Source of the DNA: Chitinophaga pinensis
Lineage (GTDB): Bacteria > Bacteroidota > Bacteroidia > NS11-12g > UBA955
Length of the DNA stretch: 52,297 nt
Direction: 5' to 3'
Assembly (NCBI GenBank): GCA_945890895.1
Contig: CAMDDG010000014.1
Location: 1-52,297, forward strand
The notes beneath the pieces are model-generated. The model searched no databases, was not told where the DNA came from, and saw nothing but the letters and a program-made list of their open reading frames with translations. How positions within the stretch are numbered: the stretch's first letter is position 1; every line of letters starts with the position of its first letter. Below are positions 8,115-15,636 of the stretch, piece by piece. The position numbers and the translations under genes are program-made.

Positions 8115-10745
8115 ATGAGGATGAATAAAATATTACCAGTAGTTCTTTCATTAGCTATCTCTGGCGCCGTAGTAACATGGGCCGATTTAGTTAAAACACC
8201 GTCTTTTAAGATGCTTGCATCCAACGAAAAAGAAGAAGGACCTGAATCTGAAGAACAGGACATTCGCGGAGCGATTGGATCTATCTACAGCATGCGTATG
8301 AATGAACAAACAGGAACATTGGATCCCCAATGGATGATGGATGCAGTTCAAAAAGCAGATGCTATGCAAACTGTTTCCAAGCGTTTAAATAAGGATATTA
8401 TTTGGGAAGGTTTGGGGCCAGATAACGTTGGAGGACGTATCCGCGCATTTTTAATCAGCAAAAAAGATAAAAACGTTTGGTTTGCTGGCGGGGTAAGTGG
8501 TGGATTATTCCGCTCAACTACTTATGGCCAATCATGGGCACCTGTAAACGATATGCAAGAAAATTTGAACGTTACCTGTATTGCACAATTGCCTGTAAGT
8601 GGTAAAGTTTTTTACGGAACAGGTGAAGGTGGGTTTACCAATCTTTCAGGTACACGAAATGGTTCACCAGCGTTTATAGGTAATGGGGTTTATGAGAGTA
8701 AAGACCAGTCCGGAGATGATTACAGTTTGATTGCATCTGCTAAAGATTCTCGTTTCCATCAGTGTAATGGTATGGCGGCTTCTCCAACTGAAGATATTTT
8801 ATATGTAGCTACAGAAAGTGGATTGTTTGAATTTAATTACACTTCAGGCGCAACTCCTGTAATTACTCGTTTGGTAGGTACTGCTGTTCGCGAAGTTAAG
8901 GTGGATAAAAAAGGAACCATTTGGGCAAGCTCAAGTTTAGGTGCAGTCTATAAGAAAGCAGTTGGTGCCGCATTAGCAACAGTCAATACCGGTTACAGTA
9001 GTGGTGGAAGAACTGCTATTGGGATTTCTCCTGACGATGATAATGTAGTTTATACATTAGGTGCAGGTAGCAATGGTAAAATGGTTGCGTTGTATCGCAC
9101 AAAAGACGGTGGTTCTTCTTGGGAAATTTTAGTTACCGGTAATACGGTAACAGATATCTTTGGTCCAAACTCTCAAGGTTGGTATGACAATGCAGTATCG
9201 GTAGTTCCCGGTTCTGATAGCAAAAGAGCTGTTTTAGGTGGTGTAGATTTGGCTACTTGGGATGAAGTTAATGGATACAGACAGATTGCAAGTACTTTTG
9301 GTGCACCTTGGAATCAACAATATGTGCATGCAGATAAGCACTTAATTGAATGGAATACAGACACCAAACCTGCAACCTGTATCGTAGGTTGTGATGGTGG
9401 TTTGTTTGCATCTAAGGATTTGTCTGTTTGGACAAGCATCAATCGCGGTTTTACTACATTGCAGTTATATAATGTTGCTGCAAACTATTTAGGTCATGTA
9501 GTTGGTGGTGCTCAAGATAATGGAACTCAATTAATAAACTATTCGGGTAATTCTGTAAATGGAAAACTATCCCAAACTGCTTTAAGTATTTACGGTGGTG
9601 ATGGTTTTGATGTAGAGTTCTCAAAATTTAATCCCAAGGTAGTTTTCGCATCTACTTATTATGGTAGAGTGGTAAGAAGTAGTAACCAAGGACAATCCAT
9701 GGGTACATTCTGGGATGATCGTCAAGAAGGAACAGTACAATCAGACTTTAATACTACGTTCTCATTATGGGAAAAGAATGACAAAGAATCTCGTTTGTAT
9801 TTGTCAAAAGATCAGGAGGTTTGGGCTGCCATCAATCCAACCAACTTCGGCGAGCAAGTAAACTGGATTTTAATAGCTAAAGGTTTAGGCAATTCTCGTA
9901 TTATTGAAATGGATTACACTCCAGATGGAAATCATTTATTCGTTGCAAAAGCAGGTTCTTTATGGAGAATTGATGGTTTGAACGATGCGGATTACTCCTT
10001 AGCAGCAAATCCAAAAGCAACAGATGTTCCAACAGCAATTACCCAAAAGCAATTAACCGTTACTGGAGCATCAGGTCGTGTAGTTACCTCTGTAAATGTG
10101 AACATGAACAATGCAAACCATGTGGTAATTACTTTAGGTGGTTATGGCAATACTCGTTTTGTAATGGAATCTAATGACGCACTTTCTGCAAATCCAACAT
10201 GGACTGATATTACAGGAAACCTACCTTCAATGCCCGTTTATGACGCGGTTATTGATCCAGACGATGAAAATCGTATTGTTATTGGAACCGATTTGGGTAT
10301 TTGGGTTTCTGAAAATGGTGGCACTACTTGGACAGAGGCAAATCAAGGCATGGCTCGCGTACCTGTTTTTGAAATTCGCGGTTATGAATGGAAACCTTGG
10401 ATGGGAATGGAAATGTATATCGGTACTCACGGTCGTGGATATTTCAAGAGCAGTACTTTGTTAAGTAGCACGAAAAAAGTTACACGCAATCAGTTTGCAG
10501 TTTCTGCGTATCCAAACCCAGCTACGGATAAAGCTACCATTTCATTTCAATCAGCTACTGCAGGTTATGCAAATATTGTGGTAATTGGTTTAGATGGACG
10601 TACAGTTTTCAGCAAACAAATCAATGTGAATGGTGGTAAGAATGAAGCCATAATCAATACGGAAGACTACACTTCAGGTTACTATTTTGTGAAAGTAACT
10701 TTATCTAACGGTAGCAGTCAATCTGTGAAATTAATGGTAAAGTAA
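8115..10745 (+). CDS. T9SS-secreted protein with sortilin/BNR-like beta-propeller repeats
   Basis: This 876-residue exported protein has a signal peptide (about 1-24) and a repeat-rich body that reads like BNR/VPS10 (sortilin-type) propeller blades. Recurrent units such as GGLFRSTTYGQSWAPVND, LYRTKDGGSSWEILVT and GIWVSENGGTTWTEANQG carry the S/T-x-D/N-G-G-x-x-W Asp-box pattern. The final 80 residues start with AYPNPATDKATISF and end KLMVK, a type A T9SS sorting domain that directs export across the outer membrane and surface anchoring or release. The start MRMN could begin at either Met. Such proteins are often adhesins or surface-associated hydrolases; no catalytic site is evident. It is monocistronic, ending at a strong hairpin. 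Confidence 0.85.
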   Translation: MRMNKILPVVLSLAISGAVVTWADLVKTPSFKMLASNEKEEGPESEEQDIRGAIGSIYSMRMNEQTGTLDPQWMMDAVQKADAMQTVSKRLNKDIIWEGLGPDNVGGRIRAFLISKKDKNVWFAGGVSGGLFRSTTYGQSWAPVNDMQENLNVTCIAQLPVSGKVFYGTGEGGFTNLSGTRNGSPAFIGNGVYESKDQSGDDYSLIASAKDSRFHQCNGMAASPTEDILYVATESGLFEFNYTSGATPVITRLVGTAVREVKVDKKGTIWASSSLGAVYKKAVGAALATVNTGYSSGGRTAIGISPDDDNVVYTLGAGSNGKMVALYRTKDGGSSWEILVTGNTVTDIFGPNSQGWYDNAVSVVPGSDSKRAVLGGVDLATWDEVNGYRQIASTFGAPWNQQYVHADKHLIEWNTDTKPATCIVGCDGGLFASKDLSVWTSINRGFTTLQLYNVAANYLGHVVGGAQDNGTQLINYSGNSVNGKLSQTALSIYGGDGFDVEFSKFNPKVVFASTYYGRVVRSSNQGQSMGTFWDDRQEGTVQSDFNTTFSLWEKNDKESRLYLSKDQEVWAAINPTNFGEQVNWILIAKGLGNSRIIEMDYTPDGNHLFVAKAGSLWRIDGLNDADYSLAANPKATDVPTAITQKQLTVTGASGRVVTSVNVNMNNANHVVITLGGYGNTRFVMESNDALSANPTWTDITGNLPSMPVYDAVIDPDDENRIVIGTDLGIWVSENGGTTWTEANQGMARVPVFEIRGYEWKPWMGMEMYIGTHGRGYFKSSTLLSSTKKVTRNQFAVSAYPNPATDKATISFQSATAGYANIVVIGLDGRTVFSKQINVNGGKNEAIINTEDYTSGYYFVKVTLSNGSSQSVKLMVK

Positions 10746-10757
10746 GACACATATGAG

Positions 10758-10799
10758 TTCAAAAGAAAAGGCTGCCCACGGGCAGCCTTTTCTTTTGAA
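10758..10799. terminator. Strong rho-independent-type hairpin after the T9SS gene
   Basis: Two perfect 20-nt arms (10758-10777 and 10780-10799) with GC-rich core GGCTGCCC/GGGCAGCC are followed on the plus strand by a T-rich stretch. It sits 12 bp after the stop codon. The arms contain AAAAGAAAA/TTTTCTTTT, so it could act in both directions, but the convergent dapF ends 190 bp away. The DNA between 10800 and dapF (10986) is T-rich with no supported gene. Confidence 0.85.
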
Positions 10800-10986
10800 A
10801 CGATTTCTTTTAAAGCTTTTTCTTTTTGAAGTTTATGCTATTTTAGAGCGTATTCTTTTTAAAGACTTGTACTATCTAAAAAAATTTCAACTTAAAGCGT
10901 TTTCTTTAGAATATATTATGAATAAAGGAATTTCAATTTATTGTTTCTATTCGATAAATTGTTTGTAATCGATCCACGAGATCAGA

Positions 10987-11784
10987 TTAAACAGTATAGT
11001 TTCCTGAAAATACCAATTTAGCTGGTCCAACTAGCCAAATATTTTCAAACCCCTTTTCCGTTTTTTCAAATTCAACAGATAACTCACCCCCTCTAGTTTG
11101 TACACGTATTTCACCATTTTGCAGTGAATTTTCTAAAGCACAAGTTAAAGCCGCAGCAGTTACCCCTGTACCACAACTCAATGTTTCACCTTCAACACCG
11201 CGTTCGTATGTACGCATTAATAATTTACTACTATTGGTTATTGAAACGTTATTAACGTTGATTCCTTCTTTTTTATATGTATCGGAATACCGAATTTCCT
11301 TTGCCCAGTGAACAAATTGGTCGTCGGGAATTTCAAAAACGGAATGATCATTCAAATTAATGTAATGTGGTGAGCCTGTATTTATAACCGCATAGCTACC
11401 TTTTTCATGTTGCCAATTTGAAACATTGTTCATTTTTAATCGAACGATATCGTTGGATTCAATTTTAGCGGTATGTTCACCATCCGGGGCCCAAAAATGC
11501 AGCGTATCTCCGCCTATTCCTAAAATGGAAGCCCATTTTGAAATAGCTCTTCCACCGTTACCACACATCGAACTGGTATTGCCATCGGAATTATAGTAGA
11601 TCATTTCAAAATCAAATCCTGCTTTGTTTTGTATAATCATAAGACCATCGGCACCTATTCCAAACTTGCGATCGCACATCAATGCAACGGGAATTTGAGA
11701 ATAATTATATTCCCTTCCATCGATTATAATAAAATCATTTCCAGTAGCCTGGAATTTCACAAAGGGTATGGAATTACTGATCAC
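10987..11784 (-). CDS. dapF: DapF, diaminopimelate epimerase
   Basis: This cytoplasmic PLP-independent epimerase converts LL-diaminopimelate to meso-diaminopimelate for peptidoglycan and lysine. The two catalytic cysteines are in the conserved blocks MCGNGGRA (Cys74) and SCGTGVTA (Cys204). FQATGNDFIIIDGR near the N-terminus is also typical. Length 265 residues is normal. The start is GTG at 11784, overlapping the end of the anti-sigma-factor gene by 11 bp, so dapF is read as the last gene of the sigma/anti-sigma operon. That linkage ties a cell-wall precursor enzyme to a probable envelope-response regulator. Confidence 0.95.
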   Translation of the reverse strand: MISNSIPFVKFQATGNDFIIIDGREYNYSQIPVALMCDRKFGIGADGLMIIQNKAGFDFEMIYYNSDGNTSSMCGNGGRAISKWASILGIGGDTLHFWAPDGEHTAKIESNDIVRLKMNNVSNWQHEKGSYAVINTGSPHYINLNDHSVFEIPDDQFVHWAKEIRYSDTYKKEGINVNNVSITNSSKLLMRTYERGVEGETLSCGTGVTAAALTCALENSLQNGEIRVQTRGGELSVEFEKTEKGFENIWLVGPAKLVFSGNYTV

Positions 11785-13000
11785 TATCTTGTATTAATTT
11801 AATTATCTGTTTATTCTTTATTGGTGTTGGATTGGATAAGTCACTGGGTATTATATTGGGGATTTTATAAATTTGATTGGGACCCAATTCTAAAAAATAC
11901 TCAGAATTAATAAGATAAATCAACGGATTTTCGCCTGATAAATTATATAAGTCGATGTATACACTCCCTTTGTTGCGATAAATTTTTAATGAACTCGATA
12001 ACAATTTTGATCCGTCATCCCAGTCGAAAAAACTAACGTTGAACCGCACCTTTTTATCTGCTGAAGCGAGAGTGTTTTCACTGACATTATTGGTGTTTGA
12101 GCCTAATTGCACTGGAACTAAAGAAACTTTGCGAACAAAATGAATTGAACTGGGATCCATTTTAGGTATAGTTGATTCCCAGCTGACAGTACCTTCTACT
12201 GCATCCGTAGTAGCAATTTTATTCTTAGCTAAGCTTGTAGCTGTGCTTTCTTTTGATTTGTATCGATTGTTGTTGGGATCTGTTGATTTTTTTACATTCG
12301 AGGATACTGAAATCGCGGGTTTAGATGTAATTGATTCGTCGACCGTAATTCCCATATTCTCCGTTCTTTCTACACTTCGATTTCTGCCGTCCGTAGCATT
12401 TTTTACACCAGCAGTAGTTTTGTCTGAACGTGTAAAATCTTCGGATTCTCTATTCTCAATTTCCGGTGTGTTCGCATCTTCCAAAACTGCTGCACTAGGT
12501 TCTAAAACAGCAACGTCATTTCCGTTTATTATGTCATCTGAATCCATCGGATTTCCAAACGAATCTAAGGTGTACATAAATAATGTATCTGAAGTTGTTG
12601 ATTCTTGAGAAGAATTAGGCGTTCGGTTTTTCTTCCAGAATTTTACTTTTTCGCCGGACTCTTTAGACAAGGAAATAAAGTCCTTTGCGGGCTGTAGTGA
12701 TCCTGTTTTTGTATATTGATAAATAGCTACATAACCTACCATGAGTATGGTTACGGTAGCAGCAGCATAAACCCATAAATTGGTTTTAGTTTCAGTGCTT
12801 TCTTCGTTTACTCGAGTACGGATATATTCCTTAAGTTCTTCTTTACCCTCAGATTCAATACCATAAATCAAAGTACGATAAAATTCGAGTTCAGATTTTA
12901 ATTCGGTGTTGGATTCAATTTCTTTTTCGAAATCGATTCGTTCCTGATCTCTCATTTCAAGTTCCAAGTATGCCAATATTCGATCGTATTGAGAATTCAT
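11774..13000 (-). CDS. Membrane anti-sigma factor-like protein
   Basis: The start at 13000 (MNSQYDRILAYLELEMRDQE) gives a typical Bacteroidota anti-sigma N-terminus: a short helical cytoplasmic domain of about 80 residues with acidic/Glu-rich helices. One membrane helix follows (LWVYAAATVTILMVGYVAIY, about residues 82-101 from this start). The large outer part is Ser/Thr/Asn/Glu-rich and probably unstructured over about 200 residues, then has a more ordered C-terminal segment of about 110 residues. An in-frame extension to 13105 would overlap the sigma gene and is unlikely. The start lies 4 bp after the sigma stop, so the two are coupled. Binding to the sigma factor is inferred from position and topology; no zinc-binding motif was seen. 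Confidence 0.72.
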   Translation of the reverse strand: MNSQYDRILAYLELEMRDQERIDFEKEIESNTELKSELEFYRTLIYGIESEGKEELKEYIRTRVNEESTETKTNLWVYAAATVTILMVGYVAIYQYTKTGSLQPAKDFISLSKESGEKVKFWKKNRTPNSSQESTTSDTLFMYTLDSFGNPMDSDDIINGNDVAVLEPSAAVLEDANTPEIENRESEDFTRSDKTTAGVKNATDGRNRSVERTENMGITVDESITSKPAISVSSNVKKSTDPNNNRYKSKESTATSLAKNKIATTDAVEGTVSWESTIPKMDPSSIHFVRKVSLVPVQLGSNTNNVSENTLASADKKVRFNVSFFDWDDGSKLLSSSLKIYRNKGSVYIDLYNLSGENPLIYLINSEYFLELGPNQIYKIPNIIPSDLSNPTPIKNKQIIKLIQDSDQ

Positions 13001-13004
13001 ATTA

Positions 13005-13574
13005 CTACTGGTAGAAATCGGTGGAACTGAATTTGCTTTTAACTCGTTTAGCGAGCTCTTGCAAACATTGATGTTTTTTTGCTTTTGCCACGTTGGGATT
13101 CGCAAAATGGTTGGCTTGAGCGATGGTTTTCATATCAAATCCATCGAAGTAAAACATGAGTAAAACTTGCCTACAGGTTTCGCCCATTTCATTTAAATAT
13201 TTTCGAATAATTCCGAGATCCATCTGACCATTATCTGCGGAATATGAATCGTCGGTGGCTTTTAAATGAACATTTTTATCATCAACCAATCTTTTGTTTT
13301 TATTCCACTGTTTTAACCACAGGTTTTTAACAACGGAATACAAGTATGTGCCAGGTTGGGAAGTAAGTTGGAAATCTGTTTTACGAGCATTTTGCCAAAG
13401 AATAACTAATGCATCTTGGAGTAAATCTTCTGCATCTTCTATAGAACCGTTGTTTTTCATGATAAATTGTTTAATCATTTCTTCGTGTTCTTTGTACAGT
13501 GTAATCAAAATTTCCCTGTCACCGCTCTTCAAACAGTGCATTACTTCTTGACTCGTTGTGTATCTCACTGACAT
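13005..13574 (-). CDS. ECF-type sigma-70 family RNA polymerase sigma factor
   Basis: The protein has a sigma region 2 (EDAEDLLQDALVILWQNARK, with the core-binding helix) and a region 4 helix-turn-helix (GETCRQVLLMFYFDGFDMKTIA followed by the recognition helix NPNVAKAKKHQCLQELAKRV), linked by about 50 residues, which is ECF architecture. I use the ATG at 13574 (MSVRYTTSQEV), giving 189 residues. An upstream ATG at 13628 adds 18 residues without conservation and would leave only 63 bp to the divergent htrA gene, too little for two promoters. It is directly upstream of its probable anti-sigma factor. Confidence 0.88.
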   Translation of the reverse strand: MSVRYTTSQEVMHCLKSGDREILITLYKEHEEMIKQFIMKNNGSIEDAEDLLQDALVILWQNARKTDFQLTSQPGTYLYSVVKNLWLKQWNKNKRLVDDKNVHLKATDDSYSADNGQMDLGIIRKYLNEMGETCRQVLLMFYFDGFDMKTIAQANHFANPNVAKAKKHQCLQELAKRVKSKFSSTDFYQ

Positions 13575-13691
13575 TTCACGGAGTATGAATACGGTTTTAT
13601 CGAAAAAGGTAAACGAATTCGATTGCAAATTAAATCAAGAAGTCGATTTTTGCGTTGTTTTACATCAAATTCATCATAAAAAATTACATAT

Positions 13692-15215
13692 ATGGAAAAG
13701 TTCTTTCAAAAGCACAAGCTAATTACATTATTACTGACCGGAATTGCCGGTGGAGCTATGAGTTTGTTTGGGTTTTATTTGGCCGCTCCAGACAAGTTTA
13801 ATTCTTCTGACATTGAAAAAATGCAGAATTCATCCGCTCAGTTAGCTCGTTATGCCAGTTTGAATACAATACCGGCATTTGATTTCACTGGAGTTTCTGA
13901 AATCGCAAATCCCGCTGTTGTGCACATTAAAACGGTTACTGGATCTTCAAGTAATGGTTCGGGCTCACGCCAACAAATGCCTCCTATGGATCCCTTTGAA
14001 TTTTTTAGGGGACCCGGATTTGAATTTCAAAACCCAGGTCCGAGAATGGCTTCTGGTTCAGGTGTGATTATTTCTGATGATGGATACATCGTAACAAATA
14101 ACCACGTGGTTGAAAATGCGAATAAGATTGAAGTTACCCTCAATGACAAACGCACCTACATAGCGGAACTTGTAGGTTCAGACAAAAATACAGATTTAGC
14201 ACTTCTCAGAATCGGAGAGTCGGATTTGCCATTTTTAAAATTAGGAAACTCAGACGATGTTAAAGTAGGGCAGTGGGTTGTTGCAGTTGGAAATCCATTG
14301 AATCTAACTTCAACAGTTACCTTGGGGATTGTTAGTGCTGTTGGTAGAAACATCGATCTTCTGCGAAGCAAGGGAAATCAATATGCTATTGAAAATTTTA
14401 TACAAACCGACGCTGCAATAAATCCTGGAAATTCTGGAGGTGCTTTGGTGAATGTCGCTGGTGAACTAATAGGAATTAATACGGCCATTGCTTCTGAAAC
14501 CGGTTCTTATTCGGGATATGGATTTGCCATACCCGTCAATCTAATGAAGAAGGTGGTAAATGATATTATGAAGTACGGGACGGTTCAAAGAGCAATTTTG
14601 GGGGTTTCTATCCAAGAAGTTACACAAGAGTTATCGGAGCAAAAAGGCTTGGATAATTTGAAAGGTGTATATATTGCGGATGTGGTTTCCGGAGGTGCTG
14701 CCGACAAAGCAGGTGTTAAAAAGGATGATGTGATCTTGAAAATTAATGGCGACGAAGTGAATTCATCATCGAAATTGCAAGAGAAAGTGGGAGAATATCG
14801 TCCTGGTGATAAGATTACCCTTACTATCAAACGCAAAGGAAAAATACTTGAAATCCCGGCTACTTTATTGTCTAAAGATGGTTCATCAAAATTAGAAACA
14901 GTAGCGAAAACTTCAGTTACAGAATTTCAAGGGGTTGCATTAGTAAATACATCTAGAGAAGAACGCACCAAACTGGGAATCAAATCGGGTGTAAAAGTAG
15001 AAAAAATTGAATCCGGCGCCTTTAAAAATGCTGGTATCCCAAAAGGATTTGTAATTACTCACATTAATAATGAACCTGTCTATTCGGCTCAAGGCGCAAT
15101 TAGTGTTTTAGAATCGTTAAAAGGTAGTATTGTAGTTGAAGGGATTTTGCCTGGATCCGGTGAAAAAATTTATGCAGTGAAATTGCCTAAAGAAGAGTCG
15201 AAGTCAGAGGAATAA
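13692..15215 (+). CDS. HtrA/DegP-family periplasmic serine protease with two PDZ domains
   Basis: This exported protease/chaperone degrades or refolds damaged envelope proteins. It starts with a membrane/signal helix (about residues 10-30). The trypsin-like domain contains the catalytic triad His138 (TNNHVVEN), Asp168 (NTDLALLRI) and Ser248 (NPGNSGGALVN). A first PDZ domain covers about 285-375 (GVYIADVVSGGAADKAGVKKDD) and a second, more divergent one about 405-500. The 507-residue length matches the DegP/Do group. It is divergent from the ECF sigma/anti-sigma pair, separated by about 117 bp, which suggests a common envelope-stress response. It ends at a clear terminator (15267-15302). Confidence 0.95.
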   Translation: MEKFFQKHKLITLLLTGIAGGAMSLFGFYLAAPDKFNSSDIEKMQNSSAQLARYASLNTIPAFDFTGVSEIANPAVVHIKTVTGSSSNGSGSRQQMPPMDPFEFFRGPGFEFQNPGPRMASGSGVIISDDGYIVTNNHVVENANKIEVTLNDKRTYIAELVGSDKNTDLALLRIGESDLPFLKLGNSDDVKVGQWVVAVGNPLNLTSTVTLGIVSAVGRNIDLLRSKGNQYAIENFIQTDAAINPGNSGGALVNVAGELIGINTAIASETGSYSGYGFAIPVNLMKKVVNDIMKYGTVQRAILGVSIQEVTQELSEQKGLDNLKGVYIADVVSGGAADKAGVKKDDVILKINGDEVNSSSKLQEKVGEYRPGDKITLTIKRKGKILEIPATLLSKDGSSKLETVAKTSVTEFQGVALVNTSREERTKLGIKSGVKVEKIESGAFKNAGIPKGFVITHINNEPVYSAQGAISVLESLKGSIVVEGILPGSGEKIYAVKLPKEESKSEE

Positions 15216-15266
15216 GAATCAGGAGTAATGAAATAAATTGTAGAAATTTATTTTTTAAACGAGTTC

Positions 15267-15302
15267 AACAAAAAAGTCCCTTGTTATAGGGACTTTTTTG
15301 TT
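15267..15302 (+). terminator. Rho-independent terminator of the htrA gene
   Basis: The arms AACAAAAAAGTCCC (15267-15280) and GGGACTTTTTTGTT (15289-15302) pair perfectly over an 8-nt loop, with a T-run in the right arm. The hairpin starts 51 bp after the htrA stop. Confidence 0.85.
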
Positions 15303-15424
15303 AAGTTCAGTGGCTCTTTTTTTATTTCGCGATGTCATTTTTGGTTGAATGAACTAATCTAATGTCAAGGTATATTAATTTAGGTCAACGTTTTCAGTAT
15401 GTAGTACTACTGATTTACTGATTG

Positions 15425-15552
15425 TCAATTTCAATGTTACTCCTAAATAATTTGTCTCCTAAATAATGTGTCTGCTAATTAACGTTACTCCTAAATAATG
15501 TGTCTGCTAATTAACGTTACTCCTAATAAATGTGCCTCCTAACATAGAACAG
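15425..15552. repeat. 16-bp tandem repeat array, about 7-8 degenerate copies
   Basis: From 15441, consecutive 16-mers are TCCTAAATAATTTGTC, TCCTAAATAATGTGTC, TGCTAATTAACGTTAC, TCCTAAATAATGTGTC, TGCTAATTAACGTTAC, TCCTAATAAATGTGCC and a decaying seventh copy to 15552. TCAATTTCAATGTTAC (15425-15440) looks like a decayed leading copy. Copies 3-4 and 5-6 together form an almost exact 32-bp duplication. The array lies in the 420-bp gap between htrA (plus) and dnaB (minus), which otherwise holds only the htrA terminator. No ORF is supported here. Confidence 0.8.
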
Positions 15553-15636
15553 AGAATAGGTAATTCTACGGCTCAATTCTAAAGTGTATTCGATTTATAT
15601 CACAACTAAAACAGATCTTGAGTTGAAAATAAATGC

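Noticed and set aside
10753..10968. 71-codon plus-strand reading frame after the T9SS gene
   Set aside because: It begins inside the terminator hairpin, reads mainly Phe/Leu/Lys from T-rich DNA and shows no domain.
12243..12608. 121-codon plus-strand frame opposite the anti-sigma factor gene
   Set aside because: Antisense to the low-complexity Ser/Thr-rich part of a supported gene; composition mirrors that strand.
13001..13105. N-terminal extension of the anti-sigma factor to 13105
   Set aside because: It would overlap the sigma gene by about 100 bp and adds a basic segment not typical of the family; the ATG at 13000 fits well.
13575..13628. N-terminal extension of the sigma factor to 13628
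   Set aside because: The additional 18 residues show no sigma features and would leave only 63 bp for divergent promoters.
15425..15552. CRISPR array
   Set aside because: The units are adjacent 16-mers without unique spacers, and no cas genes are near.
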